Numbered from the stretch's first letter, positions 1 to 12,680 are shown. The stretch: DNA of 52,500 nt from Chrysomallon squamiferum (GCA_012295275.1 CM022670.1:15609198-15661697); one strand, 5' to 3'. The notes: generated from the letters alone by a model not told the origin. Translations and numbers: made by a program.

Positions 1-626
1 TCTACGAATCTAATACACTGTGGACATCGAAATTTTAAAATTTCATCAACAGTGTACTTGGTGTCATTTGCTACAGTTATGAAAGAACCTGTCATTTTAT
101 GTGGAAGAACCATTTTTGATTTGCCGCAAATCACTCTCAGACCAAATATATTTTTCTTTGAATTTCCAACTATGGTTAAATTTTCTAGGATATCATTTTC
201 CATCAGAATGTTTTGTTTGCCCTTTACGTCTTCCAGAATAACTGCTCTTCCAATTTTCACTTTACTGGGCATGAACCGCATGAGCTGACCTACAGAAGTG
301 TACTCAAACCCCACTCCGTGAATCGGTAAGACATGTACGTAACCTTTGTATTTCAGAGGGATTCTCAGTTGTTCTGTTGTTTTTCTGTACTCATTACCAT
401 CCCACCTCGCAACATAGGCTTCCGCCCATGTCTCAGATTCACTCAAATCTATTTTAATTATGTCACCTCGCGAGAACGAACTGCAGTCGTTTTCAGAATA
501 CAAGCCTTCACATACCTTAACAACTACAGGCAGAGTCACTTTTTCACCAATCTCCTTAAGAGTACACGTCTCTTCAGACCAGAATTTATCATCGTCACAA
601 TCGGATGATGAAGACGGCGCCGCCAT
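1..626 (-). CDS. CABIT-domain GAREM-like protein, copy A (partial, first exon)
   Basis: The frame is open from the ATG at 626-624 to the left window edge, about 208 codons, with no stop. It encodes the CABIT domain of the GAREM/THEMIS type: WSEETCTLKEIGEKVTLP, then VVVKVCEG, SRGDIIKID and LPIHGVGFEYTSVGQLM, closely matching copies B, C and D at 21472, 30097 and 38350. In GAREM the CABIT module is an adaptor region in growth-factor receptor/GRB2/MAPK signalling; the role here is inferred from family only. The start is the paralogous ATG; the second residue is Ala as in the others. The rest of exon 1 and the SAM exon lie outside the window. Near its N terminus it resembles B, but further in it resembles D. 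It is separated from the other copies by the ZNF800-like gene. Confidence 0.82.
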   Translation of the reverse strand, partial: MAAPSSSSDCDDDKFWSEETCTLKEIGEKVTLPVVVKVCEGLYSENDCSSFSRGDIIKIDLSESETWAEAYVARWDGNEYRKTTEQLRIPLKYKGYVHVLPIHGVGFEYTSVGQLMRFMPSKVKIGRAVILEDVKGKQNILMENDILENLTIVGNSKKNIFGLRVICGKSKMVLPHKMTGSFITVANDTKYTVDEILKFRCPQCIRFV

Positions 627-1720
627 TACAATATACCCTAACGAAGTAACATTATATTAATCCATGATCAGTTTCGTCTATGAAAAATACGCGCCCTATC
701 AGTTAACTGGAAGATTAATAACAGGCAAATAGGCGTCTTGAAAATGTTGTACTCTATTGACTACGTACAGCAAGTATATCCTGTTTATAAGGTCACTGTT
801 GTTTATCTGTTAAGCTTAATTAACTTACATAATATTCCGACTGGTTTGTTTGTTTTAAAAAATCCCTTTGAGCACATACTATTGAAGATTTGTACATCAT
901 GACTGAGGATGTAAATGATAACATAAGCTAGAAAAATATGTCAAAGTGCTGAAGCTTTATCTTAGTATTTGCTTATTATTAGTCCATAGATATGGACCAG
1001 GATGTATGCTAATAAGTAAAATTAACATGATAATGGATAACTAACTTGTCACATAAAAATTTATAATTAAAATTTTCATTTCATGTGTTCCATCTTCAAA
1101 CAAAGGCAGCAGTAATTTTCTGTATTGATTCATTTGTCGACTAATGATTCAGTTTCTATATAAAGTTTTCTGTATGAAATGGCTGACTTCATTACATATT
1201 CTAATTTCAGTTACGTTACTTACCATATAATTTACCTTTGAAAACTTAAAATACGCAAAGAAAAAGGTTAAATTCTGCAATGATGAAGAATACATAAACA
1301 GACTTAGTAGCCGAGTGATAAACATATTGGTGGGGGATTACATAAATTTTATCTATTTAATTTTATTCAATTAATATTAATTAGGGCAAAACGATCTTGT
1401 GCATCTGTCTTATTGGATTCGTGAGAGGCAGAGAGATCATTTACCTGCCTCAGACTAATACACACATGTCTTCGTACTAACATAACCACAGACAGACTAG
1501 CTGATCTGGCTGTTATTGCAATGCATGTATTTTCTATTGAACACAAAGCAGATTTGTCACAGATTTTCAGGTTTCTTATCCACGTTGACAAAACATCATT
1601 TTTTAGATTTTTCAATTTTTAGTTTAAATCGCAATTTCGTAAAATATAAGTTACTTGATAGCATTTTAAGTTTCCTGTGAATATTATAAGCCACTGAAAT
1701 AAAAGCAAATGCCCATTAAA
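627..1720. repeat. Duplicated 5' flank of CABIT copy A
   Basis: This stretch holds no supported gene. It aligns by eye, with substitutions and indels, to the 5' flanks of copies B (from 21473), E (from 26079), C (from 30098) and D (from 38351). Shared blocks include the GACTACGTACA segment near 760 and the segment with GTAGCCGAGTGATAAACA near 1308, which recurs near 30569 upstream of C. Homology fades near 1700, marking the outer limit of the duplicated unit on this side. From 1721 to 2200 I see only AT-rich spacer with short TTA runs. Confidence 0.65.
756..790 (-). promoter_or_regulatory. TATA box and initiator-like site of CABIT copy A
   Basis: On the minus strand TTATAAA lies at 790-784 and an initiator-like TCAAT at 760-756, about 32 bases apart and about 160 bases before the ATG. 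The equivalent pair exists in copy B (21619-21585) but is damaged in copies C, D and relic E. No transcript evidence is available from sequence alone. Confidence 0.5.
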
Positions 1721-2238
1721 ATTAATTTATGTTTGATGATAGCAACGATATTTGGCTGAAATAACAGGAAATCTCTTCTTCTTGACTGTTTTATTTCTTT
1801 CATGTCAGTGATTCTCAGCATATCCTAAATAACTCTTTATCTGATATAAACTAATGTTATTAAATATTATAAAATCATATCGTTATCAAATTTAAAGCTT
1901 GAGATGTGTGTTTATGGAAGTTTAATGCATATTTATCATTGTACTACTGCTGAACAACACCAGTCATTGGACAGACATTGTTTTTATTATTATTATATAA
2001 TAGTATTATTAGTATGGCAGCGATTACATATCATCAGTTAAGTATAAATATTACTAACCAAGAACTATCTCTCTTGCCAAACTAAATTCCAAAGAGCTTT
2101 TTTCAGCTCCTGAAAATTTTACAGATGACAGTCACTGAAACAAATTACCTTTATTTTGTTTCACTCGATTTTAAAGCAGGCAAGAATTTTGATGTAACAA
2201 TGACGAGATGATTGTCAAAATAGCTGCATTCAGACAAC

Positions 2239-3001
2239 ATGGCCGATTTCCTGACCTTAGTTACTATGCAGAGACACAGCAAGGTGATTTTTTTATTTTT
2301 TTATTTTAATAAAATATATTAATATAAGTGATAAATTTAACAAATAAGCTTATTCATATAGGTTATGGTGTACAACTGTTTGTTTAGATACTATAGTATA
2401 GATGTGGTGATAATAAATTTAGATAGGTGTATAGTAGAGATGTGTTGATAATAAAAACAAAATATATAAATAACTGTAATCCACATAAATGAGTTGGGAT
2501 TTATTATAAAGTTATAATAATCAAGAGAACAAAATTACTAAAAAATTTCCTTGGTGCTTCTTTTATTCATTCTTTTTTTAATAACATCTTTTTTTCTGTT
2601 TGCATAATATTTTTTAAATGGATTATTTTTGTCTCTACATCTGGTGCTATAATATCTGGACTTGTAATGATAAAGATTAGTACTAGTAATAACTAAAAAA
2701 AACTTAACATACAATGTTTTGGCTAAATATTTTGATGTTTTTCTATTTATAGCACTAAAATTAATTTTATAAATATTTTATAATTTTCTTTACCAGTGTT
2801 GAACACGAATAGATGGTTGAACAGAGAATAGCTTTTTGCTCATTTTTAACCAAACTTATAGTATCATCAGAACTGTTGACAGAAATATTCAGTTAAATAA
2901 AACCATTGCTTTCGTACTGTGGTAGTTCACGAAGAACATTATGGAGATGTTTTTAATTTCAATAATACACACACACAAACACACACACACACACACACTC
3001 T

Positions 3002-3044
<43 letters not shown>

Positions 3045-3571
3045 AAAATTGTCAAAGTCTGTGTTATGATCTTTTGTTTTAATATTTAGAATTTATATGT
3101 GTGTGTGTTTGTGTGTGTAAATATCATTTTATACTGGTATATGGATATATGTATGTTACAAATGTCCTTATTTTGACTCTTTTTTCTTTTTCTTTTACTT
3201 TTTCTTTTACTATTTCATTAACTATGTTTTCTATTTTATTTCTTTTAAATTTTTGTTACTAAAAACCCTGAAATGTCTTCAATAAATTATAAACTTTAGT
3301 TTTTTTTAGTTTGTTTGTTATTTCTTTTTTCATCTTTTTTTTTTACAGACCTTGTGGAGTGGATTATATCTAAGAAGCCACGATAACCTTTGACCTGAAC
3401 AGGAGGTGTGGTCAGATATTGCAAAGATTAGGGAAGAGGATAAAGAGCTGAGTGCAAAGGTTACAAAATTTAGAAGGTATTACTGTGACTAGAACATTGA
3501 AACTTAATATGCAACATTATTGTCATCATCATCATAACTATATCTACTAATATTATTATTATAATCATTTC

Positions 3572-3620
<49 letters not shown>

Positions 3621-4032
3621 ATCTCCACTGATGTAATTATTATTATTATCATTTTTGTTATCATCACCATCATCTCTGTTAATGTTATTTTTGTTATCAC
3701 CATCATCATCTCTGGTAATGTTATTTTTGAACATTATCCAGTCATAATTAATAATACTCATATACTTAACATTCATAAATAATAACAATAAACATGCAAG
3801 CACATGTGCACAAACACATACACACATATATATTCTTCATTTTTTTCTTCTTAGACAGCTGGCTAGTCTAGAGGGTTTGATTGCCAGGGTGATCGCACCA
3901 ACATCTACAGAGGATGGGTCAGAGAGCAATGAACATTTATTATTTACCTGTATTATACAGGTGTTAACAGGTGACACATCTCAGATAAACTTATTTATTT
4001 ATCTATTAGTAAAGCTGCCTTGTAGCTGCTGA
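2239..4032 (+). CDS. Candidate small three-exon gene with in-frame TGA (unrecognised)
   Basis: Three exons fit one reading phase: 2239-2283 (MADFLTLVTMQRHSK, Kozak-like AACATGG, donor GTGATT), 3349-3476 (acceptor TTTTTTTTACAG, donor GTATTA) and 3855-4032 (acceptor TTCTTCTTAG). Together they give 117 codons including the stop, but codon 30 is TGA (CTT TGA CCT at about 3391-3399). After it comes a charged, coiled-coil-like stretch (IREEDKELSAKVTKFRRQ, LASLEGLIARV) and an acidic/Ser tail. A CGA-to-TGA change by CpG decay would explain the stop, making this a pseudogene or null allele; recoding is possible but has no support here. Exon 1 also has an open alternative frame beginning at 2208. The end of exon 3 is uncertain because GTs near 3961 could act as donors. 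I recognise no family. Confidence 0.4.
2968..3043. repeat. (AC)n and (TC)n dinucleotide repeats
   Basis: An (AC)n tract is followed within a few bases by a (TC)n tract of about 19 units. It lies in the first intron of the candidate gene at 2239-4032. Confidence 0.95.
3568..3620. repeat. (ATT)n trinucleotide repeat
   Basis: About 16 ATT units lie in the second intron of the candidate gene, flanked by looser TCA/TTA-rich sequence to about 3710. Open frames across it are artefacts of the repeat. Confidence 0.95.
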
Positions 4033-7000
4033 AAGATAATGATGTTTATTAAGATGATGTGTTAACGTGCTATGCTGCTATTTCAACATACAGCCACTGA
4101 AATAACACTTTTTAAAATTTATTAACAGAACTGCCTTGTGGCTGTTGAAAAAAAGAATTAGAAATGCCCTGCTTACAGTCTGGTGTTCCTTTTCAGTATG
4201 TATTTGATATAACAGTATATTGAAGTTATCCTGATATAACAGCCATAGAGGTTCAAATTATTTATTTATCAATATGTATGTATGTGACTGGCAAAAATTA
4301 TAAAAAAACCCAAAAAAAACACACAAAATAAAAATGGTTACACTCTGTAGTAATTCATTTTTCCCAACCACAAACTTCATGCTTTTAACAATGCTCATCT
4401 GTAACTATATGCCATTTCAGATTTATTTTGTTAAATAAATTTAATTATATTTTATTATAATATTTACAAGTCAATGGGTACTTTGTCAACATTCCCTGCA
4501 TACAGTCTAGCATCATTTATCATCATTAATGTACTGACTAAAAATGTTGCTATCAATATTTCATTTTATTTTTAAATGGCGTGCAGCCAGTCTGTAATCA
4601 TTTGTAATCACTTAAAATATAGACAACATTATATATATGTACATATATATATATATATATATTGCAAACAATATTTTATATGACATGAAGTCAGTTACTA
4701 TTAATAATCATTAAAGTATTGCTTTATGTTATGTCAAAATGTTATGCATGCAGTCTAGGTTTTGTTGTTTTTTATTCTAATTATAGCTAGTCAATCAAGG
4801 TAGAGGGTTTAGGTTTTATTATATTGCCAGTCAGTCAGGTTTAATAATTCTGTCATGAGATATTTGCATCTCATTTCAATCCAGGTCACATTTTTACTGT
4901 CACAGCTGTTTACAACTGGAAAATACTGTTGTAAATACAGCATGTGCAAATATTTGTTATAATATTATATGGGGCAATGTGCAAAATTGTGTTAGAGTTG
5001 TCATAGTTTGTAATAAACTTTGTTGAATATGTTTGTGTGTGGGTTTTTTTGTTTGTTTATTTGGTGTTTTGTTTTCATTTGAGTTTATATATTATATATA
5101 TATATAAACCTTGCATGTATATCTTGGTAGTACACACACAAGAGAAATGAATATTTAACCATATGATTGCTATTGGTGAGGTATATCAACCTAACACACT
5201 GGTTTTGTACACAGCAGAGGTAAAATAAGTAACTTTCTCCACAACACCTGGCACTGGGAAGTATATGTATGTGCCAAAATCTGGCAATAAAAGAGTTAAC
5301 AAAACCTCTTTGGCTTTCATTTCCACTTTTAAAATTAAATATCTATGTTCCATGGCCCAGTTTTATACCTAAACTATCCTGTTTATAACAGTGCCACGGG
5401 TAGTTATTACTAGTTTGTGGAATGTGTATTTTATAGAATTGATTTCCTGGCTTTTAATTTAAAAACGGCCAGAAACCCAGTTTAAGTGCAAGTTTAATCA
5501 TTTTTAATTTTTAATTTGTTTTTTAGTTTTTTTAAATGTCGCTGTTTGTAACACTCACAAGTTGTAAACCAGTACTTTGACCTTTCATACTTCAGTCATG
5601 GGTCATTGTTTGCAACCTGACATAACAATGAAAACACGGATGTGTATATGTGTATGTACAAACAGGTGTCTCATATCTGTTACATCCCAGTTGTTATACA
5701 ATCAGCATAGGGACTGATTAAGCAAACCCCTGGAATGTTAGTTGAATAATAACAGAAAACCAATGATAAATACAATAATAATTTAAAAAAATTAAAAAAC
5801 TAATAATTCAAGGAAACATCTTCTAGTATATGCAAACAAAAATCCTAATTTTTATACAGACAGACAGGCAGAAAATAAATAATGTGATAATCAGAATAAG
5901 CTGTTGTGAAGCACATCTGCAACAGGCAAACTGACAGAATCCAGGGGGTGTGTTTGTCTGAGAATGTTTTTTATATACATTTGATACCAGCTTATATACT
6001 CTGTGTACTTGTGTATTTGGTATGTATATTTTTAATCTTGGTACCTGTGCTAATATTAATTGTAATACATTTATTTATATACTTTGACATTTTAGTGTTA
6101 CTAAGTGGCTTACAAACATACTGAGCTCTGATGTTTTCATACTTCACTGGTTAGAATGGAAGAACAGCAATTCTCATACTGATATGGAATTATGAAAAAA
6201 AAAAAAATAATAAATTAAAAAAAGATAATAATGTAAAACCCCATGCTAATAATCAGATTTTTTCTTTTTCCTTCTTTATTTAGTAGGAAAGTTTCATAGA
6301 TGCAGTAAAACTTGTAAATATAACCAAGTTTAAATATTTAAAAAAAAAACAAAGACAAAACTTTTCCATTACTTTTTAATAAATTTTTTGTTGGAACCAC
6401 ACATTTCCAAGAAACAACAGATGTATATATATATTTTTTTTATTAGCTAATTTTAAACTGAATAGTTTAGTCAATAATATCTATATTTTGGCACCTAAAT
6501 GTAATATATTGTTGTATGAAATTTTTATTTACAAGAGCTTATATAACTGCATAATTAATTGTGTTACGTTTTCAGTCAAAAGCAACCAAGTTATAAATTT
6601 TGAAAAAAATAATAATAATAATGAATTTAAACAAATTTGTTTTTATCATTATCTGTTCCACCTAATTTGTGAAGAATACACACTTTTATAATAATTATAC
6701 ATTTTCTGAAATATACTTTTTTTTTCAAAATATATATACATATATGTGTATATATGTATATATAGGTAAGTGTGTATACATATTTAAATGTGAGTATATA
6801 CTTATATATATAGATAGATAGATAGATATACATACATACATACATACATATTTATATGTATATATATGTATATATGTATGTATGTATATATGTATACATG
6901 TGTTTATATATATATATTTGTGTGTGTATATATATTTAGAAAAAAAGGATATTTCAAAACGTGTAATAATTATAAAAACGTATTTTTATATATGAAGTAC

Positions 7001-8602
7001 AAGTTTAAAGGTTTATAAACAGTATCTAGCTCCCAACAACATTTCAGATTTACATTCCACTGGAACAGCATTGTTGTTGTTTTTTTAAAAATCAAACTGT
7101 GTTTCTGTGTATTACCCATAATCTTTTTTTTGCACTTTTTTCTACAAATTATAAAAATGTTGTGGTTTTTTTTATTGTTTTTTTTTACTCTTAATTACAC
7201 TTTTTTGCTTTTTTGTCTATGAATTGTACAATATATATATTTTTTTATTACATTTTTTTAAAAAGTTCTATCCTTTAATCACATATTTTTTTGTGGTTTT
7301 TGTCCATGAACTGCACATTTACAAAAATAAAAAACATACAAAAAGACATCAAAAAGAAGAAACCTGAAAAAAAGATTCTGTACATTATCCATACACTTTT
7401 TTTTTTTTTTTTTTTTTTTTTTGCTTTTTGTCAACAAATTACACAGTTTTTTTATAAAAATTTTTATATATATATAATTTTTTTTTAAACTGTAAAGGTT
7501 GGATACATAATATTTTGTTTCTATGTATAAACAATAGAAAAGTTAATAAATACAATATTCAGAAAACGTGAATAATGCATTTTGTTGTCAACATTTTTCT
7601 TTTATCATGAATTTTTACATTTTCAGTAAGCTATAGGTAATATTCAGAGATAAAGAGACAGTTTTAAAATTACAATCATGCCTTTTTATAGGAATGAAAA
7701 TCAACATTTGACATGTGTACCTTATAAAGCAGTATGCATTATATGTTGTAATGTTTATCTGTGATTACAATAAAATATTAATTTTGACTTAAAAGCCATA
7801 ATGTACATTAATAATGAAAATTTATAAACACATTTGAATAAACATGGTTTTTGCATGTCTTGATGAGGAAGCAATAATTAATATTAATAATGAAACTTTA
7901 CAGATGCATTTTAATAAAACTCATTTTAATTTTGACAAATCTTCTGAAAGCTTATATTGAAAATAATAATAATTATACTAATACTGCAGTTATTTTAAAA
8001 TGCGTTTTCTGTAGAGATCTTTTTATTTTAACACCGCATTTTTCGAAATTATTTAAAACGTATATTTTTAGACTAAATAATGGCATGAAAGCCAGTTAAA
8101 AGTAGATACATTAAACTCAAACACAAGTGAAATATAACAAATATTAGTATCTGTGTTACTTGTTAACAGATGTATACAGTAATTCTTATAGCAGTATTAC
8201 ATATGGGATGTTCCACTTTAATGGAAAGGAACAGAATAAATTTCTGTTCCTTAGAGGAATCGACACTGTAATTTAATAATGATATATATATATATATATA
8301 AAAACATATTAAAATTAATAAAATAATACTTAGAGCAGCATTAATGCTAAATTTAGAAATGTGTGGCTGGCTGTAATTAATTATGTAAATTCATATACAT
8401 CATGTTAATAACAATTTTTATTTTTATTTTTTATTTTTTAAATAATAGTAAGCATTTTGCACCAATATATTACTTCAACAACGCTTTTTCTTTTTCTTCT
8501 TATTATTTTATTTTTTTTACTTTTTTATTTTACGTTAGAAAAACTAAAAACAATGAAACAAATACAAAATGTTTAAAAAGAAAGATAAACATATGATAGA
8601 GC
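4033..8602. other. AT-rich spacer without a supported gene
   Basis: This 4.5-kb stretch contains poly-T and poly-A runs, (AT)n near 4640 and 8285, and mixed TATA/CATA/GATA tracts at 6720-6930. No open frame has coding character or a paired splice context that I can support. The last 300 bases presumably include the 3' UTR of the ZNF800-like gene. A short perfect inverted repeat lies at 8226-8252. Confidence 0.6.
8226..8252. repeat. 11-bp perfect inverted repeat
   Basis: The arms AAGGAACAGAA and TTCTGTTCCTT are separated by 5 bases, giving a compact hairpin on either strand. It lies about 350 bases beyond the stop of the ZNF800-like gene, in or near its 3' UTR. A function is not evident. Confidence 0.6.
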
Positions 8603-11600
8603 TTACACTGATTTATCATTATAATAAGCGACAACAATGTTGCCCTCTGGGCCATTATAATTAGAACTGTAACGTTTTGATGCAGCTTCTCCGCTATTGA
8701 ATGGGTCTTGATTACGTGTGTTCGCAGCGCCCTCTAGAAATACTCTTCTCACAGCGGAACCTTTCTTATTTGATCTCATAAAACTTTTCCTTTCTGGTTT
8801 TGGTTTGTTCACCTCAAACATATCCTGAATGCTCATCATCGACCCAGACGAATGGGGCGTGGGACTCCTGTCCCTGGAGCTTGACCCACCAGACAGCTTT
8901 CTGTTCTTGGAATCTGGGTTGTTGGAACTGTTGTTTTTTAACATCGGGCGTTTGCTGCTTCCTGAAAACTGTTGGCCGGTGAGGCGGCTCTCACTTGAAT
9001 AACCCATACCTTCAGTTTCCGCCGTCAAGCGTTGTTTTTTAACTACTTTGCCCTTTGACAGATGCACAAACTCTCCGTCAGTGACACACTCGGTGTCCTC
9101 GACGTACCAGCCTTTCTGGGAGTATGACTGATAGGATTCGTTAACCGTGACGAAACACTCTCTGGCGGAATCACCTCTCCTCTGTTTACGAGAAGAATAC
9201 GTTTCTTCAGAAAGCGACGACTCGAATGGATAGCTGATGTTTTCACTTTTGCTTGCTTTTGAGTAAAAAGCCTTCCTGTTGTTCAGAGTTGTCATCTGAT
9301 CAGCCTCTCTGTAAAGTCTCGTGTCCACCTTCCGTGGTGACTTTCTTGTAGAAATATTCAGAGTCGTTTGTGGCAGTGGAACGTTCTCCTCTATCGCTGC
9401 TCCTTTCTTGCTGTTCGATGGAGGTCCGCTGTTTTGCTGTTGAGGCTTTCTTTTGGGAGCAGTCACCAATTTTCTTTCTCTGTCGCTGTTTTCTGGGGTT
9501 CCATTCTGCTGATATTTTCTATGGGAGCCAGTAAGGTCTTTTCTTTCTGTTTCGCAGGCTTTTCTCAGAGTCTGATTCTTTTCCTGACTCCTCGGTCTGC
9601 ACGCCTGTTTGTTCAAATCAACAATCATGTTGTCAGTTGATACAGCACTTCTCAGTTTTTCTGAGTGTGTCCTCATGATGTGAGTGTTGCACTCGGACTT
9701 GTTGTAGCTGCTGAAACGACACACCTTACACTTGTACTGCTTCCAGCCGAGGTGACGGATGGCGTGACGGCGAAGGTTGGATACGCTGGTGAACTCCTGT
9801 AAACATACCAGACATTCCAGGTTCAACTCGTCTGCGATGTCGCACAGTTTCCTGGTGACCTGATACTGCAGTTTACCAGAACCTTCAGTCTCTACCTCGT
9901 ATATACTGTTGGCATAGACTCTTTCTATTGGCTTTTCGCAAACCTTATCTACCCAAATATCTTCTATTACTTTCATCTGTTTCTGAGGAGGTCGAGTATA
10001 ATCATCGCTCATCTCGAACTGTCTCGATGCTGGCCTCTTTCGCTGGGTTCGTAAATTACCAATCTTTTTGGCATTATTCACTGAGGATTTGCGTACACTG
10101 ACTTTAACACGTTTATCAGTGGTGGAACTTTCTTCTCTGCTTTCGGGTGCTTTCACGGTCAATTCTTTACCACGCTTACAGATGTAAACATATCTGCTTG
10201 ACATATTTTTATCTGGCATGTTCACTGGAGAAGCGCTCCTATTCTTATCTGCAGAACTGTCTCTCTGCTTCTGGTTATCATCAGTTTTTACCGATTCACC
10301 ACAGTTTTCTTCTGTCTTCTTACATTTTTTCGTATGGTTTATTAAACCCACCTTAAAAAGGAATCGACGCCCACAACAACATCGATGATATGGGCCTTGA
10401 GATCTTGATTTCCCTGACGACTTTGAATTGTCTTCTGAGTTCTTCGCAGATACATCATCACGACAGGTGCTACCAGTAGAACTTTCATCTTTATCCAGTT
10501 TTGTTTTTAAATCCTTTGTGGCACTGATCTTTGAGGCACTCCCGTTTTTATTACTACCCTTTCTGGCACTCTCCTTTATGGCACTATCTTTTGTGGCATT
10601 CTCCTTTATGGCACTACCCTTTGTGGCATTCGCCTTTGTGGCTCTCGCCTTTGTGGCACTCTCCTTTATGGCACTGTCCATTGTGGCACTTTCCTTTGTG
10701 GCACGCTCCTTTATGGCACTACCCTTTGTGGCACTCTCCTTTAAGGCACTGTCCATTGTGGCATTATACTTTGTGGCACTCTCCTTTATGGCGCTACCCT
10801 TTGTGGCATTATCCCTTCTGGCAGTATCCTTTATGGCACTTTCCTTTGTGGCACTATCCTTTGTGACATTACCCTTTGTGGCACTCTCCTTTGTGGCATT
10901 ATCGTTTGTGGCATTATCCTTTCTGGCACTATCCTTTGTGACACTTTCATTTGTGGCATTATCCTTTCTAGCACTACCCTTTATGGTATTATCCTTTGTG
11001 GCATTACCCTTTGTGGCACTATCCTTTGTGGTACTACCCTTTGTGCCACTATCCTTTGTGGCATTCTCCTTTGTGGCACTACCCTTTGTGGCACTACCCT
11101 TTGTGCCACTATCCTTTGTGGCATTCTCCTTTGTGGCACTATCCTTTGTGGCACTACCCTTTGTGCCACTATCCTTTGTGGCACTATCCTTTGTGGCACT
11201 ACCCTTTGTGGCATTCTCCTTTGTGGCACTACCCTTTGTGGCACTACCCTTTGTGCCACTATCCTTTGTGGCATTCTCCTTTGTGGCACTATCCTTTGTG
11301 GCACTATCCTTTGTGGCACTCTCCTTTGTGGCACTATCCTTTGTGGCACTACCCTTTGTGCCACTATCCTTTGTGGCACTATCCTTTGTGGCACTACCCT
11401 TTGTGGTACTATCCTTTGTAATATTATCCTTTTTGGCATTACCCTTTTTAGCACTCGCCTTTGTGGTACTCTCCTTTGTGGCATTACCCTCTCTGGCACT
11501 ACCTTTTGTGGCATTACCCATTATAGCATTGTCTTTTGTGGCACTATACTTTGAAAGCTTCAAATCAGCAATAACATCAATTTTACCATTAATATCAATA

Positions 11601-12275
11601 ATATTGTTTTCTTTGAGGCATTTTGGAAGAATTTTTTCAGCCACTATCATTTCCAGTCTAGTGACTCCATCCATCTTTGGTTTTTTGTTCACACTGTTTT
11701 GTTTTGCTCGTTGTTGCTTTTCTCCAGATCCGTCCAACAAAGTGACCATCATAGCATTTTTATTTGTAGGGATCGGGTTAAGTTGTAAAACCACTGCTTT
11801 TGTCGCTTCTTTCCTTTTCTCCACCAAAGGAGAATCTTCGGAATACGATTTATATTCACTAGAAGCACCCGCTTTTCCTGCCTGCACCAGCTGATTCGCC
11901 GATTCCTTGTGCGTTTTATTGTGATTCACCGATTCCTTGTGTGTTTTATTGCGATTCACAGGCTGTAGGGGTGGGTGTTTCTTACCCTCGGGGGCAATCG
12001 GCTTAATAACAGCTGCTTCTGTCTTATATCTGGTTTCGATCTCTGGAAGCTGTGACATCTGGGTTGATTTGGTGCAGTACACGCGCTTGTGGGCAATGAA
12101 CAGAGGAAGAGCCCGGAACAAAGCTCTGCATGCTTTGCATTCAATTATTAAGCGGCAGTCATCCAACAGGAGGCAGCGGACCTCCGCACTGCCATGTTCG
12201 ATGGCCGCGCGAATCACGGAAAAGTCTATGTCGTCTCGATTACTGCTCATCGCGTATGAGCTGACGTCAGACCAC
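8603..12275 (-). CDS. ZNF800-like zinc-finger protein, large coding exon
   Basis: An acceptor (TTTGTTTTTCAG) ends at 12276, so the exon begins at 12275; the first in-exon Met is at 12250, giving 1215 residues to the TAA at 8603. An upstream exon, coding or UTR, is likely but was not found. Near the N terminus is a C2HC finger (Cys38, Cys41, His54, Cys59 from that Met) with CRALFRALP and HKRVYC, like the N-terminal finger of ZNF800. Residues about 236-580 are a 5-residue repeat array. A second C2HC-like finger (HRCCCGRRF) is encoded near 10340-10390, and two classical C2H2 fingers (LECLVCLQEF and YKCKVCRFSS) at about 9680-9830. The C-terminal third is basic, Ser-rich and probably disordered. 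Vertebrate ZNF800 is about half this length and lacks such an array. A nuclear, DNA-binding role is inferred from family. Confidence 0.8.
10519..11550 (-). repeat. 15-bp coding tandem repeat, about 69 units
   Basis: Within the ZNF800-like exon the coding strand repeats a 15-base unit (GCC ACA AAG GAT AGT and variants) that encodes Ala-Thr-Lys-[Asp/Gly/Glu]-[Ser/Asn]. Units near the centre (about 11000-11430) are nearly identical, while those at both ends are diverged. No indel breaks the frame. Because the unit is a multiple of three without stops, several other frames across the array are also open on both strands; these are shadows. The encoded tract is hydrophilic, lysine-rich and probably disordered. 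Confidence 0.93.
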
Positions 12276-12329
12276 CTGAAAAACAAAGAAAAAACTGTGT
12301 AACTACATCACGTCTTTTAAAAAAAAAAA

Positions 12330-12371
12330 AAAAATAATAATAAAATAGTTTCAATATTTCCATCATATTAT

Positions 12372-12402
<31 letters not shown>

Positions 12403-12628
12403 GACTTAGCTAATAATTCATTTCTAATAATAATAGTCTCTGCTTTACAAGTTTTTGTTTTACATCATGTTATTTCAGAGAATGTAAAATTTTATGTCAG
12501 ATTTAGAATTAGAATGGCAAAACATATTACTTGGTCGTTTACATTAACATTAACATAGGTTTCTTAAACAAATCAGATTCAGCCTTTTTAATGTTAGACA
12601 TTTTGGAATATTAAACAGGCCTTTAGAA

Positions 12629-12680
<52 letters not shown>

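Noticed and set aside
3470-3827. Ile-, Asn- and Met-rich minus-strand frames
   Set aside because: Translations of the (ATT)n tract and its imperfect edges.
5906-6124. 72-codon plus-strand frame, hydrophobic
   Set aside because: Composition follows the T-rich sequence; no splice context, conserved motif or paralogue.
8800-9640. Short plus-strand frames opposite the C-terminal part of the ZNF800-like gene
   Set aside because: They are shadows of the long minus-strand coding frame.
10981-11514. Further open frames over the 15-bp repeat (Arg/Val/Pro and Trp/His/Tyr/Pro/Leu types)
   Set aside because: Same cause: a repeat unit divisible by three keeps several frames open.
10428-11894. A 488-codon plus-strand frame rich in Phe-Val-Ala-Leu repeats, antisense to the ZNF800-like exon
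   Set aside because: It arises because the 15-base repeat has no stops in this frame. There is no independent start context or domain, and the minus frame has zinc fingers and a proper splice acceptor.
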